From positions 1,477-16,056 of the forward strand of contig DBXU01000172.1 of NCBI GenBank assembly GCA_002310075.1: a stretch of DNA of 14,580 bases, written 5' to 3'. Source of the stretch: Bacteroidales bacterium UBA1204. Its GTDB lineage: Bacteria; Bacteroidota; Bacteroidia; Bacteroidales; F082. The position numbers and the translations under genes were made by a program. Below the pieces are notes generated by a model. It was not told the origin of the DNA. It made no database searches and worked only from the letters and a program-made list of their open reading frames with translations. Positions 1 to 7,091 of the stretch are shown one piece after another; the stretch's first letter is position 1; each line of letters opens with the position of its first letter.

Positions 1-1305
1 TGCAAAGACGAGCCTTTCCAAAGGATGATCAACCAGGGCATGATCCAAGGCCGTTCGAGCTTCGCCTATCGTGCCAACATGGAAAAGCTTTGCGAATACG
101 GTGTTTGGCAGCTCATCAAGGACAACAAGATGGGCGTGAAGTTCGAAAAGGACTTCAAGGATGGCCGTCGTCGTTTTGACTTCTTCTGTCCCGAGAAGGG
201 CATCCTCATTGAGATTAACCGCATGGGTAACCTCGAGAAGGTGGCTGAGCCTTGGAAGGATTATGCTAAAGAAAAGGGATACAAACTGCTTTTGGTCCCT
301 ATCATTGATGTCGTGAGAGATTATATGTATGGCACCGACAAGGTCGAACAGAAGATCAAAGACCTTGTTGCAGGCAAGGAAGTTCCCGTGTTTGAGGATG
401 GCGCTCCGCTTCCGTCGGTGCCGCTGTTTATCTCCAAAAACATGAAGGACCGCGAACTGTTCAGCGATCCGATTCATGTGGATATCAACATGGTGCATAA
501 CGACATCCTTGATGTGGCCGAGTTCTGCCAATGGCGCGACGACCTGAAGGATGCCAAGTTCATCTTCGAGAAGGACAAGGACGGCAACGACATCTATGTC
601 TGCGGCAATGAGGTGGAGAAGATGTCGAAATCGAAGTATAATGTGCAAAATCCCGACGACCTTGTGGAGAAATACGGTGCCGACACGCTGCGTCTCTATG
701 AGATGTTCCTCGGTCCCTTGGAGCAATCCAAGCCGTGGGATACGCAGGGTATCGAAGGCACATTCCGCTTCGTGCGTAAGTTCTGGAGGCTGTTCCATAA
801 CGAGAACAACGAGTTCTGCGTCAGCAATGAGCCTGCCACTGCGCCCGAGTTGAAGAGCCTGCATAAGCTCATCAAGAAGGAAGAGGACGGCATCGAGAGC
901 ATCTCGTTCAACACTGTCGTTTCAGCCTTCATGATCTGCGTCAATGAACTGGCTGACATGAAATGCAACAAGCGTGAGATCCTTGAGCCTTTGACGGTGA
1001 TGATTTCGCCTTATGCACCGCATATCGCCGAGGAGTTGTGGCACCTGCTGGGTCATGAGACCTCGGTGGTGAACGCCGCGTTCCCCGCTTACGACGAGAG
1101 CAAGACGGTGGAAAACAGCTTCAACTATCCTATCAGCATCAACGGTAAGATGCGCTTCAATATGGAACTGCCTGTCACGATGAATGCCGAAGAGGTACAA
1201 GCCGCCGTGCTCGCTGCCCCCGAAGCCGCCAAATGGATTGAGGGCAAGCAAGTGCGCAAGGTTATCTACGTGCCGAAGAAGATCGTCAATATCGTGGTGG
1301 GATAA
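1..1305 (+). CDS. leuS: Leucyl-tRNA synthetase, 3' part (5' end outside window), with endonuclease-like insert
   Basis: Class I synthetase that charges tRNA-Leu in the cytoplasm. The frame is open from base 1, so the N-terminus, HIGH motif and editing domain lie upstream; 434 residues are visible. Seen: the QGMIQGRSSFAYR segment that closes the catalytic core, PIHVDINMVHNDILD, the KMSKS loop (619-633, residues 207-211), the YGADTLRLYEMFLGP stretch typical of Bacteroidota LeuRS, an anticodon-binding helical domain (about residues 240-365) and a small C-terminal domain ending in KKIVNIVVG. Odd: between FAYR (ends at 72) and LFISKNMKD (from 424), where I expect only a few residues, there are about 115 extra ones resembling DUF559/Vsr-type endonuclease folds: GVKFEKD, then RRFDFFCPEKGILIEIN with Asp60 and Glu71, then KGYKLLLVP. 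The insert sits where bacterial LeuRS carries its leucine-specific domain. The stop TAA directly abuts the convergent fucosidase stop. Identity is very sure; insert assignment is inference. Confidence 0.97.
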   Translation, partial: CKDEPFQRMINQGMIQGRSSFAYRANMEKLCEYGVWQLIKDNKMGVKFEKDFKDGRRRFDFFCPEKGILIEINRMGNLEKVAEPWKDYAKEKGYKLLLVPIIDVVRDYMYGTDKVEQKIKDLVAGKEVPVFEDGAPLPSVPLFISKNMKDRELFSDPIHVDINMVHNDILDVAEFCQWRDDLKDAKFIFEKDKDGNDIYVCGNEVEKMSKSKYNVQNPDDLVEKYGADTLRLYEMFLGPLEQSKPWDTQGIEGTFRFVRKFWRLFHNENNEFCVSNEPATAPELKSLHKLIKKEEDGIESISFNTVVSAFMICVNELADMKCNKREILEPLTVMISPYAPHIAEELWHLLGHETSVVNAAFPAYDESKTVENSFNYPISINGKMRFNMELPVTMNAEEVQAAVLAAPEAAKWIEGKQVRKVIYVPKKIVNIVVG

Positions 1306-2709
1306 TTATTTCTGCCGCATTTCAAACACCACCGCGTGTGACATCTCGAAACTGTTCGGAAAATCGATGCGGTAGCGACCATCAGCCTCTCTGCAAAGGG
1401 AGGCTTTCTTTTTGCTTCCCAAGACCTTGATTTTTCCGGTTTTGAGCGTCATGCCTTTGCCGTCGAACCAATAGGTGTCGGGCACGGGACTTTCCTGCTC
1501 ATCCAAGAGGAAAATGCCGTAGACTTTGTCGCCTTTTTGGGTGAAGCGGAACTTGCCGTAGGTGAAGGGATAGATGGGGCGTGTGCCGTAGATTGCCTCG
1601 CCGTTCACTTGCATCCATTCGCCGATTTCCTTCATGCGGAGCAGGGCTGTGTCGGGCAGGTTTCCGTCGGCATCGGGGCCAACGTTGAGGAGGAAGTTGC
1701 CGCCTTTGGCCACGATGTCGCACAAGAGATGGATGAGTTTGTTGGTGCTTTTATAGGTGTCTGTCGAGACATACGACCATGAGTTACCCATCGACATACA
1801 GGTTTCCCAGGGATAGGGAAGGAGTGAGTCGGGCACCTGCTGTTCGGGGGTCTGGTAGTTTTCGTATTTGCCACCTACCGAGCGGTCAACGATGATGAGG
1901 TCAGGGTTGTTCTCGCGGGCGATGGAGGCCACCGTGGGCATATCGATGTCTTGGATGTAGCCTTGACAGCCGAGCCATGGGCGCGTTTCGTCGTTCACGC
2001 TCCATTCGGGACGCACCCAGCCGCCGTCGAGCCAAAGGATGTCGATATCGCCGTAGTTGTGGGTAAGTTCGCGTATCTGTCTGTGGGTGAATTGCTTGTA
2101 TTTCTCGAAACGCTCAGGCATGGCCGTTGGGTCATAGTTGACATTACGGTCGGGAGTGGCCCACTCGTGCGCCCAGTAGTCATCGCAGTGCCAGTCAGGT
2201 TTGGAGAAGTATAGACCTGTCCAAAAACCCTTTTCGCGGAAGGCTTTCACCACCTCGCTAGTGATGTCGGACTTGGGATTTTTGGAGAACGGACAGCTTG
2301 GGTCGACAGTTGAGTAGGGAGTCTCCTTGGTGCCGAACATACAGAAGCCGTCGTGATGTTTCGTGGTGAAGACGACGTATTTCATGCCCGCGTTTTTAGC
2401 AGCCTCGGCCCATTTTGAAGGATCAAAATTCTTCGGGTTAAAGGTTTTGTTAAGATTTTGATAATCAGTCTTGTATTTGTAATAATCGGCACCATCACGG
2501 TTGATCCAAGGCTCGTTGCAGATGGACCACGACTCCACCACTTCCCATTGGGCGTAGATGCCCCAGTGCATCATGAAGCCAAACTTGAGGTCTTGCCATT
2601 GGCTGATGCGGTGGGTGATGACGGGGTCGGTTTCGGGCTGTTGGTCGGATTGTGCAAACGATATAGAGCAGATGCTGAGAAACAGGAAGAGGATGGCTTT
2701 TTTCTTCAT
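1306..2709 (-). CDS. Exported alpha-L-fucosidase, glycoside hydrolase family 29
   Basis: Retaining exo-glycosidase predicted to release terminal L-fucose from glycans, probably in the periplasm or at the surface. The 467-residue length is normal for GH29. Residues 1-20 form a Sec signal peptide (KKK, hydrophobic core, SFAQ). Then GH29 landmarks in order: WQDLKFGFMMHWGIYAQWEV (37-56), KHHDGFCMF (117-125), FYFSKPDWH-like GLYFSKPDWH (165-174), DIDILWLDGGW (221-231), where Asp228 fits the catalytic nucleophile, TPEQ (287-290), PWETCMSMGNSWSY (300-313) and GGNFLLNVGPDADG (336-349). The acid/base Glu varies within GH29; Glu289 or Glu302 are candidates I cannot separate. A beta-sandwich-like C-terminal region follows (about 375-467). 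No lipobox is seen. The gene is monocistronic here, convergent to leuS, with a TATCTTTG promoter box just upstream. Linkage and substrate are not predictable from sequence. Confidence 0.95.
   Translation of the reverse strand: MKKKAILFLFLSICSISFAQSDQQPETDPVITHRISQWQDLKFGFMMHWGIYAQWEVVESWSICNEPWINRDGADYYKYKTDYQNLNKTFNPKNFDPSKWAEAAKNAGMKYVVFTTKHHDGFCMFGTKETPYSTVDPSCPFSKNPKSDITSEVVKAFREKGFWTGLYFSKPDWHCDDYWAHEWATPDRNVNYDPTAMPERFEKYKQFTHRQIRELTHNYGDIDILWLDGGWVRPEWSVNDETRPWLGCQGYIQDIDMPTVASIARENNPDLIIVDRSVGGKYENYQTPEQQVPDSLLPYPWETCMSMGNSWSYVSTDTYKSTNKLIHLLCDIVAKGGNFLLNVGPDADGNLPDTALLRMKEIGEWMQVNGEAIYGTRPIYPFTYGKFRFTQKGDKVYGIFLLDEQESPVPDTYWFDGKGMTLKTGKIKVLGSKKKASLCREADGRYRIDFPNSFEMSHAVVFEMRQK
1384..1413 (+). 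terminator. Rho-independent terminator for leuS, inside the convergent fucosidase gene
   Basis: Perfect 8-bp stem (AGCCTCTC at 1384-1391, GGGAGGCT at 1398-1405, one T-G wobble), 6-base loop TGCAAA, then a T-rich run TTTCTTTTT at 1405-1413. The orientation fits transcripts leaving leuS, whose stop is about 80 bases upstream. Because the fucosidase stop touches the leuS stop, the signal lies within the antisense of fucosidase codons for its C-terminal region (around KKKASLCREAD). Confidence 0.7.
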
Positions 2710-2730
2710 GGAAACGGTGTTTTATGCCGC

Positions 2731-2766
2731 CAAAGATACAAAAAAAACCACGATTCGCAGGGCAAA
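2731..2766 (-). promoter_or_regulatory. Putative Bacteroidota-type promoter of the fucosidase gene
   Basis: On the minus strand TATCTTTG (2738-2731) matches the Bacteroidota -7 consensus TAnnTTTG exactly and lies 21 bases before the ATG. A TTTTG that could serve as the -33 element is at 2767-2763, about 24 bases away, a little longer than usual, so the upstream element is uncertain. Confidence 0.5.
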
Positions 2767-2935
2767 ACCTGCAAGTTGTGGTTAGGATTCTATGTGATTG
2801 AAGCTTTATTTTCAGGGCGTTGGTCGTCGGTTCGGGCGAAAACCATCATATAGGGAAGACATAATAGTATGGAAATAAGTTTTTTTATGTGAAATAACTA
2901 TTATTATGCAATAAGTAGTAAAATGGATGAAAGAG

Positions 2936-2967
2936 TTTTCGCTGAATCAATAATTTGATTATTTTTG
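2936..2967 (+). promoter_or_regulatory. Putative promoter of the three-gene cassette, overlapped by an inverted repeat
   Basis: TATTTTTG (2960-2967) fits the Bacteroidota -7 box TAnnTTTG; a TTTC (2937-2940) lies about 19 bases upstream, one base off the TTTG -33 element. The inverted repeat AATAAT-TTG-ATTATT (2949-2963) overlaps the -7 box and could be an operator. The predicted leader would be about 95 bases and includes ATTTGCAAAT at 3038-3047. AT-rich context makes chance matches likely. Confidence 0.4.
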
Positions 2968-3067
2968 CTGGATTATTTGAATAGTGTATGTGTTTCTAGT
3001 TTAATGATAATTAACTCTGTAAAAGGAGTTTCTAGATATTTGCAAATTATAAAACAACAAGAAAGAA

Positions 3068-4231
3068 ATGGATAATATTGAAACGAACTTCGTTGAAGGT
3101 GATGTGAATAGCGTAGAAAAAGAAATAATTGGAAATGATCCAATTACCGTTCCTTTTGATCCAAATCTGATAAAAATACGAAGAGATCCTTTTACACTTG
3201 GTGAATTGATTGACAAAATAGAACATAATGAAGTGAATTTTAAGACCGCATTTCAACGTAAAAGTGATTTGTGGGATAAAACCCAACAAAGCAGGTTGAT
3301 AGAATCTGTTTTATTACGATTACCGTTACCTGCTTTTTATTTTGATGAAATAATTGAACATGAAGATGATCTAGAGAAACGCAAAACAATATGGCAAGTC
3401 ATAGATGGATTGCAAAGATGTAGTGCTTTCAATCATTTTATAGTGGAAAAAACATTTTCATTAGAAAACCTTGAGTTTCTAACTCAGTTTAATGGCAGAT
3501 TTTATGTAGACTTGCCGAGAGAATTGCAACGTCGTATTTCTCAAACTCCTATTACGGTTTATGTTGTTGAAAAAGGCACACCTGAAGAAGTTAAGTTTAA
3601 TATATTCAAACGCATCAATACTGGAGGTCTGATCCTTACACCTCAAGAGATAAGGCATGCGATGAACCAAGGAATTCCAGCGGATTTTGTGGCAGAATTG
3701 GCAGATTTGGTGGAATTCAAAGATGCTACATGTCATATTATTAAAACCGAACGCATGGAAGATAGGGATTTTGTTACGAGATATGTTTCGTTCTATCTTC
3801 AAGACTATAATGCTTATCAACCTGATTTGGATAGTTTTATGAACAAGGGAATGAGCAAGATTAAGTCGTTGTCTGATTTTGAACGTGTGGAAATGAAGTC
3901 CCGGTTTATTAAATCCATGCAAACAGCAATAAAACTGTTTGGTGATGATGCGTTTAGGAAACGGACGAATATTTATGATAGAAGAAAGCCTATTAATAAG
4001 GCTTTGTTTGAAGTTCAAAGTGTAATCTATGCAAAGATGGAAGAACCACAGTTGCGATTACTTATAAGTAAGAAGCAGGTTTATAATCAAAAGTTTATTG
4101 AACTGAATAACGATGAGAAGTTTAGATATGCCATTTCTTCTGGTACAGGACAAAGAGAAAGTGTAATTAGAAGATTTTCTGAGATGAAACGAATTGTAGA
4201 AGAAACAATTGAAGAAAGAATAATGATATGA
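3068..4231 (+). CDS. DUF262 (GmrS-N/ParB-like) protein, first gene of putative defence cassette
   Basis: 387 residues. DUF262 is known from the type IV restriction enzymes GmrSD and BrxU and from many defence loci, where it binds or hydrolyses nucleotides and takes part in DNA recognition or cleavage. Seen here: FQRKSDLW (62-69, the QR...W signature), QSRLIESVLLRLPLPAFYF (74-92), VIDGLQR (111-117, equivalent of the DGQQR catalytic motif), FKRINTGG (180-187), LTPQEIRHAM (190-199) and MEDRDFVTRYVSFYL (230-244). The C-terminus has no HNH (DUF1524) nuclease motif, so unlike GmrSD this is a DUF262-only protein. Start chosen at 3068, preceded by AAGAAAG. Its final codons overlap the next ATG by 4 bases, so translation is probably coupled. 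Codon use is AT-rich compared with the leuS and fucosidase genes. Role inferred: sensor or regulator of the downstream ATPase and effector. Confidence 0.88.
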   Translation: MDNIETNFVEGDVNSVEKEIIGNDPITVPFDPNLIKIRRDPFTLGELIDKIEHNEVNFKTAFQRKSDLWDKTQQSRLIESVLLRLPLPAFYFDEIIEHEDDLEKRKTIWQVIDGLQRCSAFNHFIVEKTFSLENLEFLTQFNGRFYVDLPRELQRRISQTPITVYVVEKGTPEEVKFNIFKRINTGGLILTPQEIRHAMNQGIPADFVAELADLVEFKDATCHIIKTERMEDRDFVTRYVSFYLQDYNAYQPDLDSFMNKGMSKIKSLSDFERVEMKSRFIKSMQTAIKLFGDDAFRKRTNIYDRRKPINKALFEVQSVIYAKMEEPQLRLLISKKQVYNQKFIELNNDEKFRYAISSGTGQRESVIRRFSEMKRIVEETIEERIMI

Positions 4232-5367
4232 TTACAAATTTTTATATTGAGAATTTCAAGATTCATAAAAGCACCAATTTGAATCTTAAAAACTTGAATG
4301 TATTAACAGGCCAAAATAGTAGCGGCAAATCATCGATTATTCAAATGCTTTTGTTGCTGAGACAGAGTTATTTGAAAGGCGAATTGGCAAATGGGCTTCA
4401 GTTACAGGGCGATTTGTGTAATGTCGGGTTAGTTTCTGACGCCGTGTGTAAGTATGCTAATGAAGACATCGTGAAAACAGGCTTTGTTGAGGATAATATG
4501 CGGTTTAATTGGGGGTTTTCGCAAAAAAGCAATAGTATTTTTCAGGATATGATTCCTGCTGATGAGAATAATGTTGCGGTTGGTGATGCCATACCTGTCC
4601 TCTTTTCAAGTGACTTTCAATATATAAGTGCTTCCAGGTGGTGTCCACATGAGTCATACCCACTTAATACGAGTGCAGTTGAAATAAAGAAACAAATATC
4701 TAGCGAACTAGGTCTGTGTGATTTGGTTCCGCATTATTTGTATTATTATGGCAAAGAGAAGAAGTTGATAATAAATAAGGAATTAAAACATGATGGAACA
4801 GATTCTCTTGATTTGATAGATCAGGTTTCTGCATGGGAAAATGTTATCAGCAAAGGAGTAAATGTTATTCCACAAAGGGAAGGCAAAGCATTTGTATTGA
4901 AGTATTCGTTTAATAAGCCCAATGATTTCGTATCGTCAGACGAGTTTAATGCGACAAATGTCGGATATGGATTAAGTTATGCCCTTCCGATAATAGTGGC
5001 ATTACTTACAGCCTCTGCCAATAGCCTAATTATAATTGAAAATCCAGAGATACATTTGCATCCTCACGGCCAGTCTGAATTGGCCAAATTGATTGCAAGA
5101 ACTGCCCAAACGGGTGTTCAAATTATTGTTGAAACCCATAGCGATCATATTATTAATGGAATCTTAGTTGCCACAAAGCAATTTGAAAGTGAGGGGAAAG
5201 GAGTGGATTGTAATAGGGTTCAATTGTTTAATTGCAAAAAGAATGACGATGTTCAGACCGCAGAAGTAACTCCAATAAATATCATTGGAGATGGGAAGAT
5301 AGATGTTCAGCCAGAAGGCTTCTTCGATCAGACGGAAAAAGACTTGAGTTATCTACTAGGATTTTAG
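4228..5367 (+). CDS. AAA/ABC-type ATPase with DUF3696-like C-terminus, second gene of cassette
   Basis: 379 residues, SMC/RecF-like head ATPase of the AAA_15/AAA_21 kind common in antiphage systems. Motifs: N-terminal FYIENFKIHKSTNLNL (5-20), Walker A GQNSSGKSS (28-36), Q-loop region IIQMLLLLRQ (37-46), signature-like NVGYGLSYALP (244-254), Walker B with IIIENPEIHLHP (268-279), Glu274 being the likely catalytic residue, and H-loop VETHSDHIING (301-311). The end, DGKIDVQPEGFFDQ (355-368), is the pattern I associate with DUF3696. No TOPRIM domain follows, so it is not an OLD-family nuclease such as GajA. Starts in an ATGA overlap with the DUF262 gene and is followed after 4 bases by the effector candidate. 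Inferred role: energy-dependent switch or scaffold that responds to a trigger and releases the third protein. Confidence 0.9.
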   Translation: MITNFYIENFKIHKSTNLNLKNLNVLTGQNSSGKSSIIQMLLLLRQSYLKGELANGLQLQGDLCNVGLVSDAVCKYANEDIVKTGFVEDNMRFNWGFSQKSNSIFQDMIPADENNVAVGDAIPVLFSSDFQYISASRWCPHESYPLNTSAVEIKKQISSELGLCDLVPHYLYYYGKEKKLIINKELKHDGTDSLDLIDQVSAWENVISKGVNVIPQREGKAFVLKYSFNKPNDFVSSDEFNATNVGYGLSYALPIIVALLTASANSLIIIENPEIHLHPHGQSELAKLIARTAQTGVQIIVETHSDHIINGILVATKQFESEGKGVDCNRVQLFNCKKNDDVQTAEVTPINIIGDGKIDVQPEGFFDQTEKDLSYLLGF

Positions 5368-5371
5368 CATT

Positions 5372-6169
5372 ATGGAGTATTTGAATGTCTTTTTGCTGTT
5401 TCCTGCAACTGATGAAGAAATACTTGCATTGGGCGAAGACTACAACAATTATTCGAGTGTTCCCCAAGATTTGGCACTAATAAAATCTCTATTGCCAAAT
5501 GGTTGCTATAAGTTTTTCTATGATTCTGAAAACATTGCTGCATTTTGCAATAAGGCAAGTCAATTATGTAGTGATGTGTATTTGTATAAATTAAAGGAGC
5601 AATTATTAAACTTGTTGAGAAAGAATGCGATAAATGTATCAAAACAGCCATTACATAAGTTTGATCGTTGCTATTATCAATGGGATGGAATGAATGCTTC
5701 GATTTGTATAAGAAACGATAGTCTCTTTAAATCTGCTGCTGAATGTAATGAGAAAACAATAGTGATTTCGTTTTTGTATCAAGATTCATGGCATCGTGGC
5801 ATTGTACCCATACTGATTGATGCTCTTCATTATCAGAATTTACCAGCTTTATCGAATATTCCATATTTTAACCCAATTGGCACTTTTGTTGAGTGGTATA
5901 ACAACCATGGGCCTAACAGTTTTTTTTACCTATCTGATACGAGTAGATTTGAAAGAACATGTTGGGTAAGGAGAGAGTCGAAACAACGCATATACAAGGA
6001 AATAGAAACTGATAGGTATTGGTATTATGATTTTTTCCATAAAGATAACAGCGAACATTATGAAGTGTTTGACTCTGTGGGAAACCACATTGGGGAGGCT
6101 GATTGTAATGGGATTATAGATGAATCTAAAAAAGATAATAACAAATCTATAAGAAACATTCTTCGATAA
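5372..6169 (+). CDS. Putative effector with C-terminal colicin E3-like ribonuclease domain, third gene of cassette
   Basis: 265 residues, no signal peptide or membrane segment, so cytoplasmic. Residues 1-200 match no family I recognise (mixed alpha/beta, with FFYDSENIAAFCNKASQL at 48-65). The last about 65 residues align by eye with the cytotoxic domain of colicin E3, which cuts 16S rRNA in the decoding centre. A basic run VRRESKQRIYKE (199-210) precedes RYWYYDFFH (215-223), matching the E3 segment IYEWDSQH. Asp220 and His223 fall on E3 Asp510 and His513. Glu231 in HYEVF fits Glu517 after a four-residue insertion. GNHIGEAD (237-244) matches GQHLGSFD, and Lys258 in DNNKSI stands where E3 has Arg545. 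Four bases separate it from the ATPase stop. No small acidic immunity gene is adjacent; the ATPase/DUF262 partners may restrain it. Gene certain, ribonuclease call moderate. Confidence 0.82.
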   Translation: MEYLNVFLLFPATDEEILALGEDYNNYSSVPQDLALIKSLLPNGCYKFFYDSENIAAFCNKASQLCSDVYLYKLKEQLLNLLRKNAINVSKQPLHKFDRCYYQWDGMNASICIRNDSLFKSAAECNEKTIVISFLYQDSWHRGIVPILIDALHYQNLPALSNIPYFNPIGTFVEWYNNHGPNSFFYLSDTSRFERTCWVRRESKQRIYKEIETDRYWYYDFFHKDNSEHYEVFDSVGNHIGEADCNGIIDESKKDNNKSIRNILR

Positions 6170-6216
6170 AGCTACAATGTAGTATCATGTACAATCTTGA
6201 TAGGATAGAGGGCGTC

Positions 6217-6250
6217 TTGATGCAATTCCCATTGTTCCATATGGCATCAA
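6217..6250. repeat. 7-bp inverted repeat after the cassette
   Basis: TTGATGC (6217-6223) and GCATCAA (6244-6250) form a perfect 7-bp stem around a 20-base loop in the gap between the convergent cassette and the exported-protein gene. No T run follows on either strand, so it is a weak terminator candidate at best. Nothing else recognisable lies in 6170-6355. Confidence 0.25.
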
Positions 6251-6355
6251 ATATAAGTATTATCTATGAACTATAGCTATTATGCAAAAAGCTCAAAGAA
6301 TAATACCTATTTCTTCATCTTTTTTAGGGTGTTTTCTGTATAAAGTAAAGATGCT

Positions 6356-6808
6356 TTATTGCGAGTTCCCCTGCTTTTGTTGTTTGTCTTCAAGCCAGTT
6401 CAAGTATCTTTTTATGTGTAGTATTCCTAAAGTATATGAACCTGCAGTATAAGATATTTTTCCAGAGTTGTAGAAATAAATATATCCATGGTCGCTATGA
6501 ACAAAACAACGATAACCCGAAATGGTGTATTCGCCACCCTCATCAAACAAAGACAGCATGTCTTTTAAAGACTTGATGGCTTTCTTTTCTGTTCCAAGAC
6601 TAATCCACACGGTTTTATCTTCAAACTCATTGTCGCTATGGATGTTAATAGCGTATGATTTGCTTTGGGTGTCGTAAACGAATTCAAAAAAGTTCTCGAT
6701 AGGATGTTCATAGCGTTGCTTGTGTTTTGTGATGCTTACTTGTGCTTGCGATTCTATTCCAACAAAACACATCACTATGAGAAATGCTTTAATTGCTATC
6801 GCTTTCAT
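6356..6808 (-). CDS. Small exported protein of unknown function
   Basis: 150 residues from the chosen ATG at 6808; an in-frame ATG at 6844 would add 12 residues (MSKYSIISNARK). The inner start is preferred because it gives a clean Sec signal peptide: MKAIAIKAFLIVMCFVGIESQAQ, cleaved after about residue 23. No lipobox, so periplasmic or secreted. The mature part is beta-rich by eye (FFEFVYDTQSKSYAINIH, YTISGYRCFVHSDHGYIYFY) with a helical end, LGILHIKRYLNWLEDKQQKQ. I do not recognise the family. It shares the AT-rich composition of the cassette and converges on it, so it may have arrived with it, but there is no functional link in the sequence. Confidence 0.7.
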   Translation of the reverse strand: MKAIAIKAFLIVMCFVGIESQAQVSITKHKQRYEHPIENFFEFVYDTQSKSYAINIHSDNEFEDKTVWISLGTEKKAIKSLKDMLSLFDEGGEYTISGYRCFVHSDHGYIYFYNSGKISYTAGSYTLGILHIKRYLNWLEDKQQKQGNSQ

Positions 6809-6890
6809 TTTTCTCGCATTTGAAATAATAGAATACTTGCTCATCCCCTCGTTGATCCTCGCAATATTAGATGCCGTTTGGGTCGGAAGA

Positions 6891-7091
6891 TTATTCCTGT
6901 TCCATCAGTGCTCTGACTTCCTTGGCTTTCACGGTGTAGATGTTGCCATCAGCATCGCAGAAGCAGAAGGTGCCGTTGTGGCGGCAACGCATGGTAAGCA
7001 AGCGCTGCATCGAGAGGTCGAGGCCGCTCATCAATTTCTTGGTGAAGGACGAAACTTCATTCTTCTTGGCATTCACTGTTACTGTTGTCAT
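6891..7091 (-). CDS. Small protein overlapping the zeta-like kinase gene; antitoxin candidate
   Basis: 66 residues from ATG at 7091 (MTTVTVNAKKNEVSS...RALMEQE). The frame extends to an ATG at 7157, but that would lie deep within the kinase gene; the inner start leaves a 35-base overlap with the kinase 3' end, a normal arrangement for coupled genes. N-terminal half is helical and basic (SSFTKKLMSGLDLSMQRLL), followed by RCRHNGTFCFCDADGNIYTVKAKEVRALM, a short beta-hairpin plus helix. No family recognised. Position and size make it the natural partner of the kinase, but the order (toxin-like gene first) differs from classical epsilon-zeta operons. Confidence 0.6.
   Translation of the reverse strand: MTTVTVNAKKNEVSSFTKKLMSGLDLSMQRLLTMRCRHNGTFCFCDADGNIYTVKAKEVRALMEQE

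Larger units (their letters stand above)
2710..3067. other. Divergent intergenic region between fucosidase and the DUF262 cassette
   Basis: No credible gene in these 358 bases. They hold the fucosidase promoter box, an interrupted hairpin (AACCAC at 2745-2750 with GTGGTT at 2777-2782, enclosing GCAGG/CCTGC), a forward TATTTTTG box, the short inverted repeat AATAAT-TTG-ATTATT (2949-2963), a 6-bp stem AACTCT/GGAGTT (3013-3030) and the palindrome ATTTGCAAAT (3038-3047). Composition changes from mixed to strongly AT-rich at about 2850, marking the left side of the island. Confidence 0.6.

Noticed and set aside
3479..4018. Minus-strand frame inside the DUF262 gene
   Set aside because: No recognisable motif and fully covered by a well-supported gene.
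3068..4231. Calling the DUF262 gene a GmrSD/BrxU type IV restriction enzyme
   Set aside because: No DUF1524 HNH motif is present; only the DUF262 half is seen.
2800..6360. GCTTTATT near 2803 and near 6353 as direct repeats flanking the island
   Set aside because: Only 8 AT-rich bases with no matching flanks; expected by chance and no integrase or target duplication is seen.
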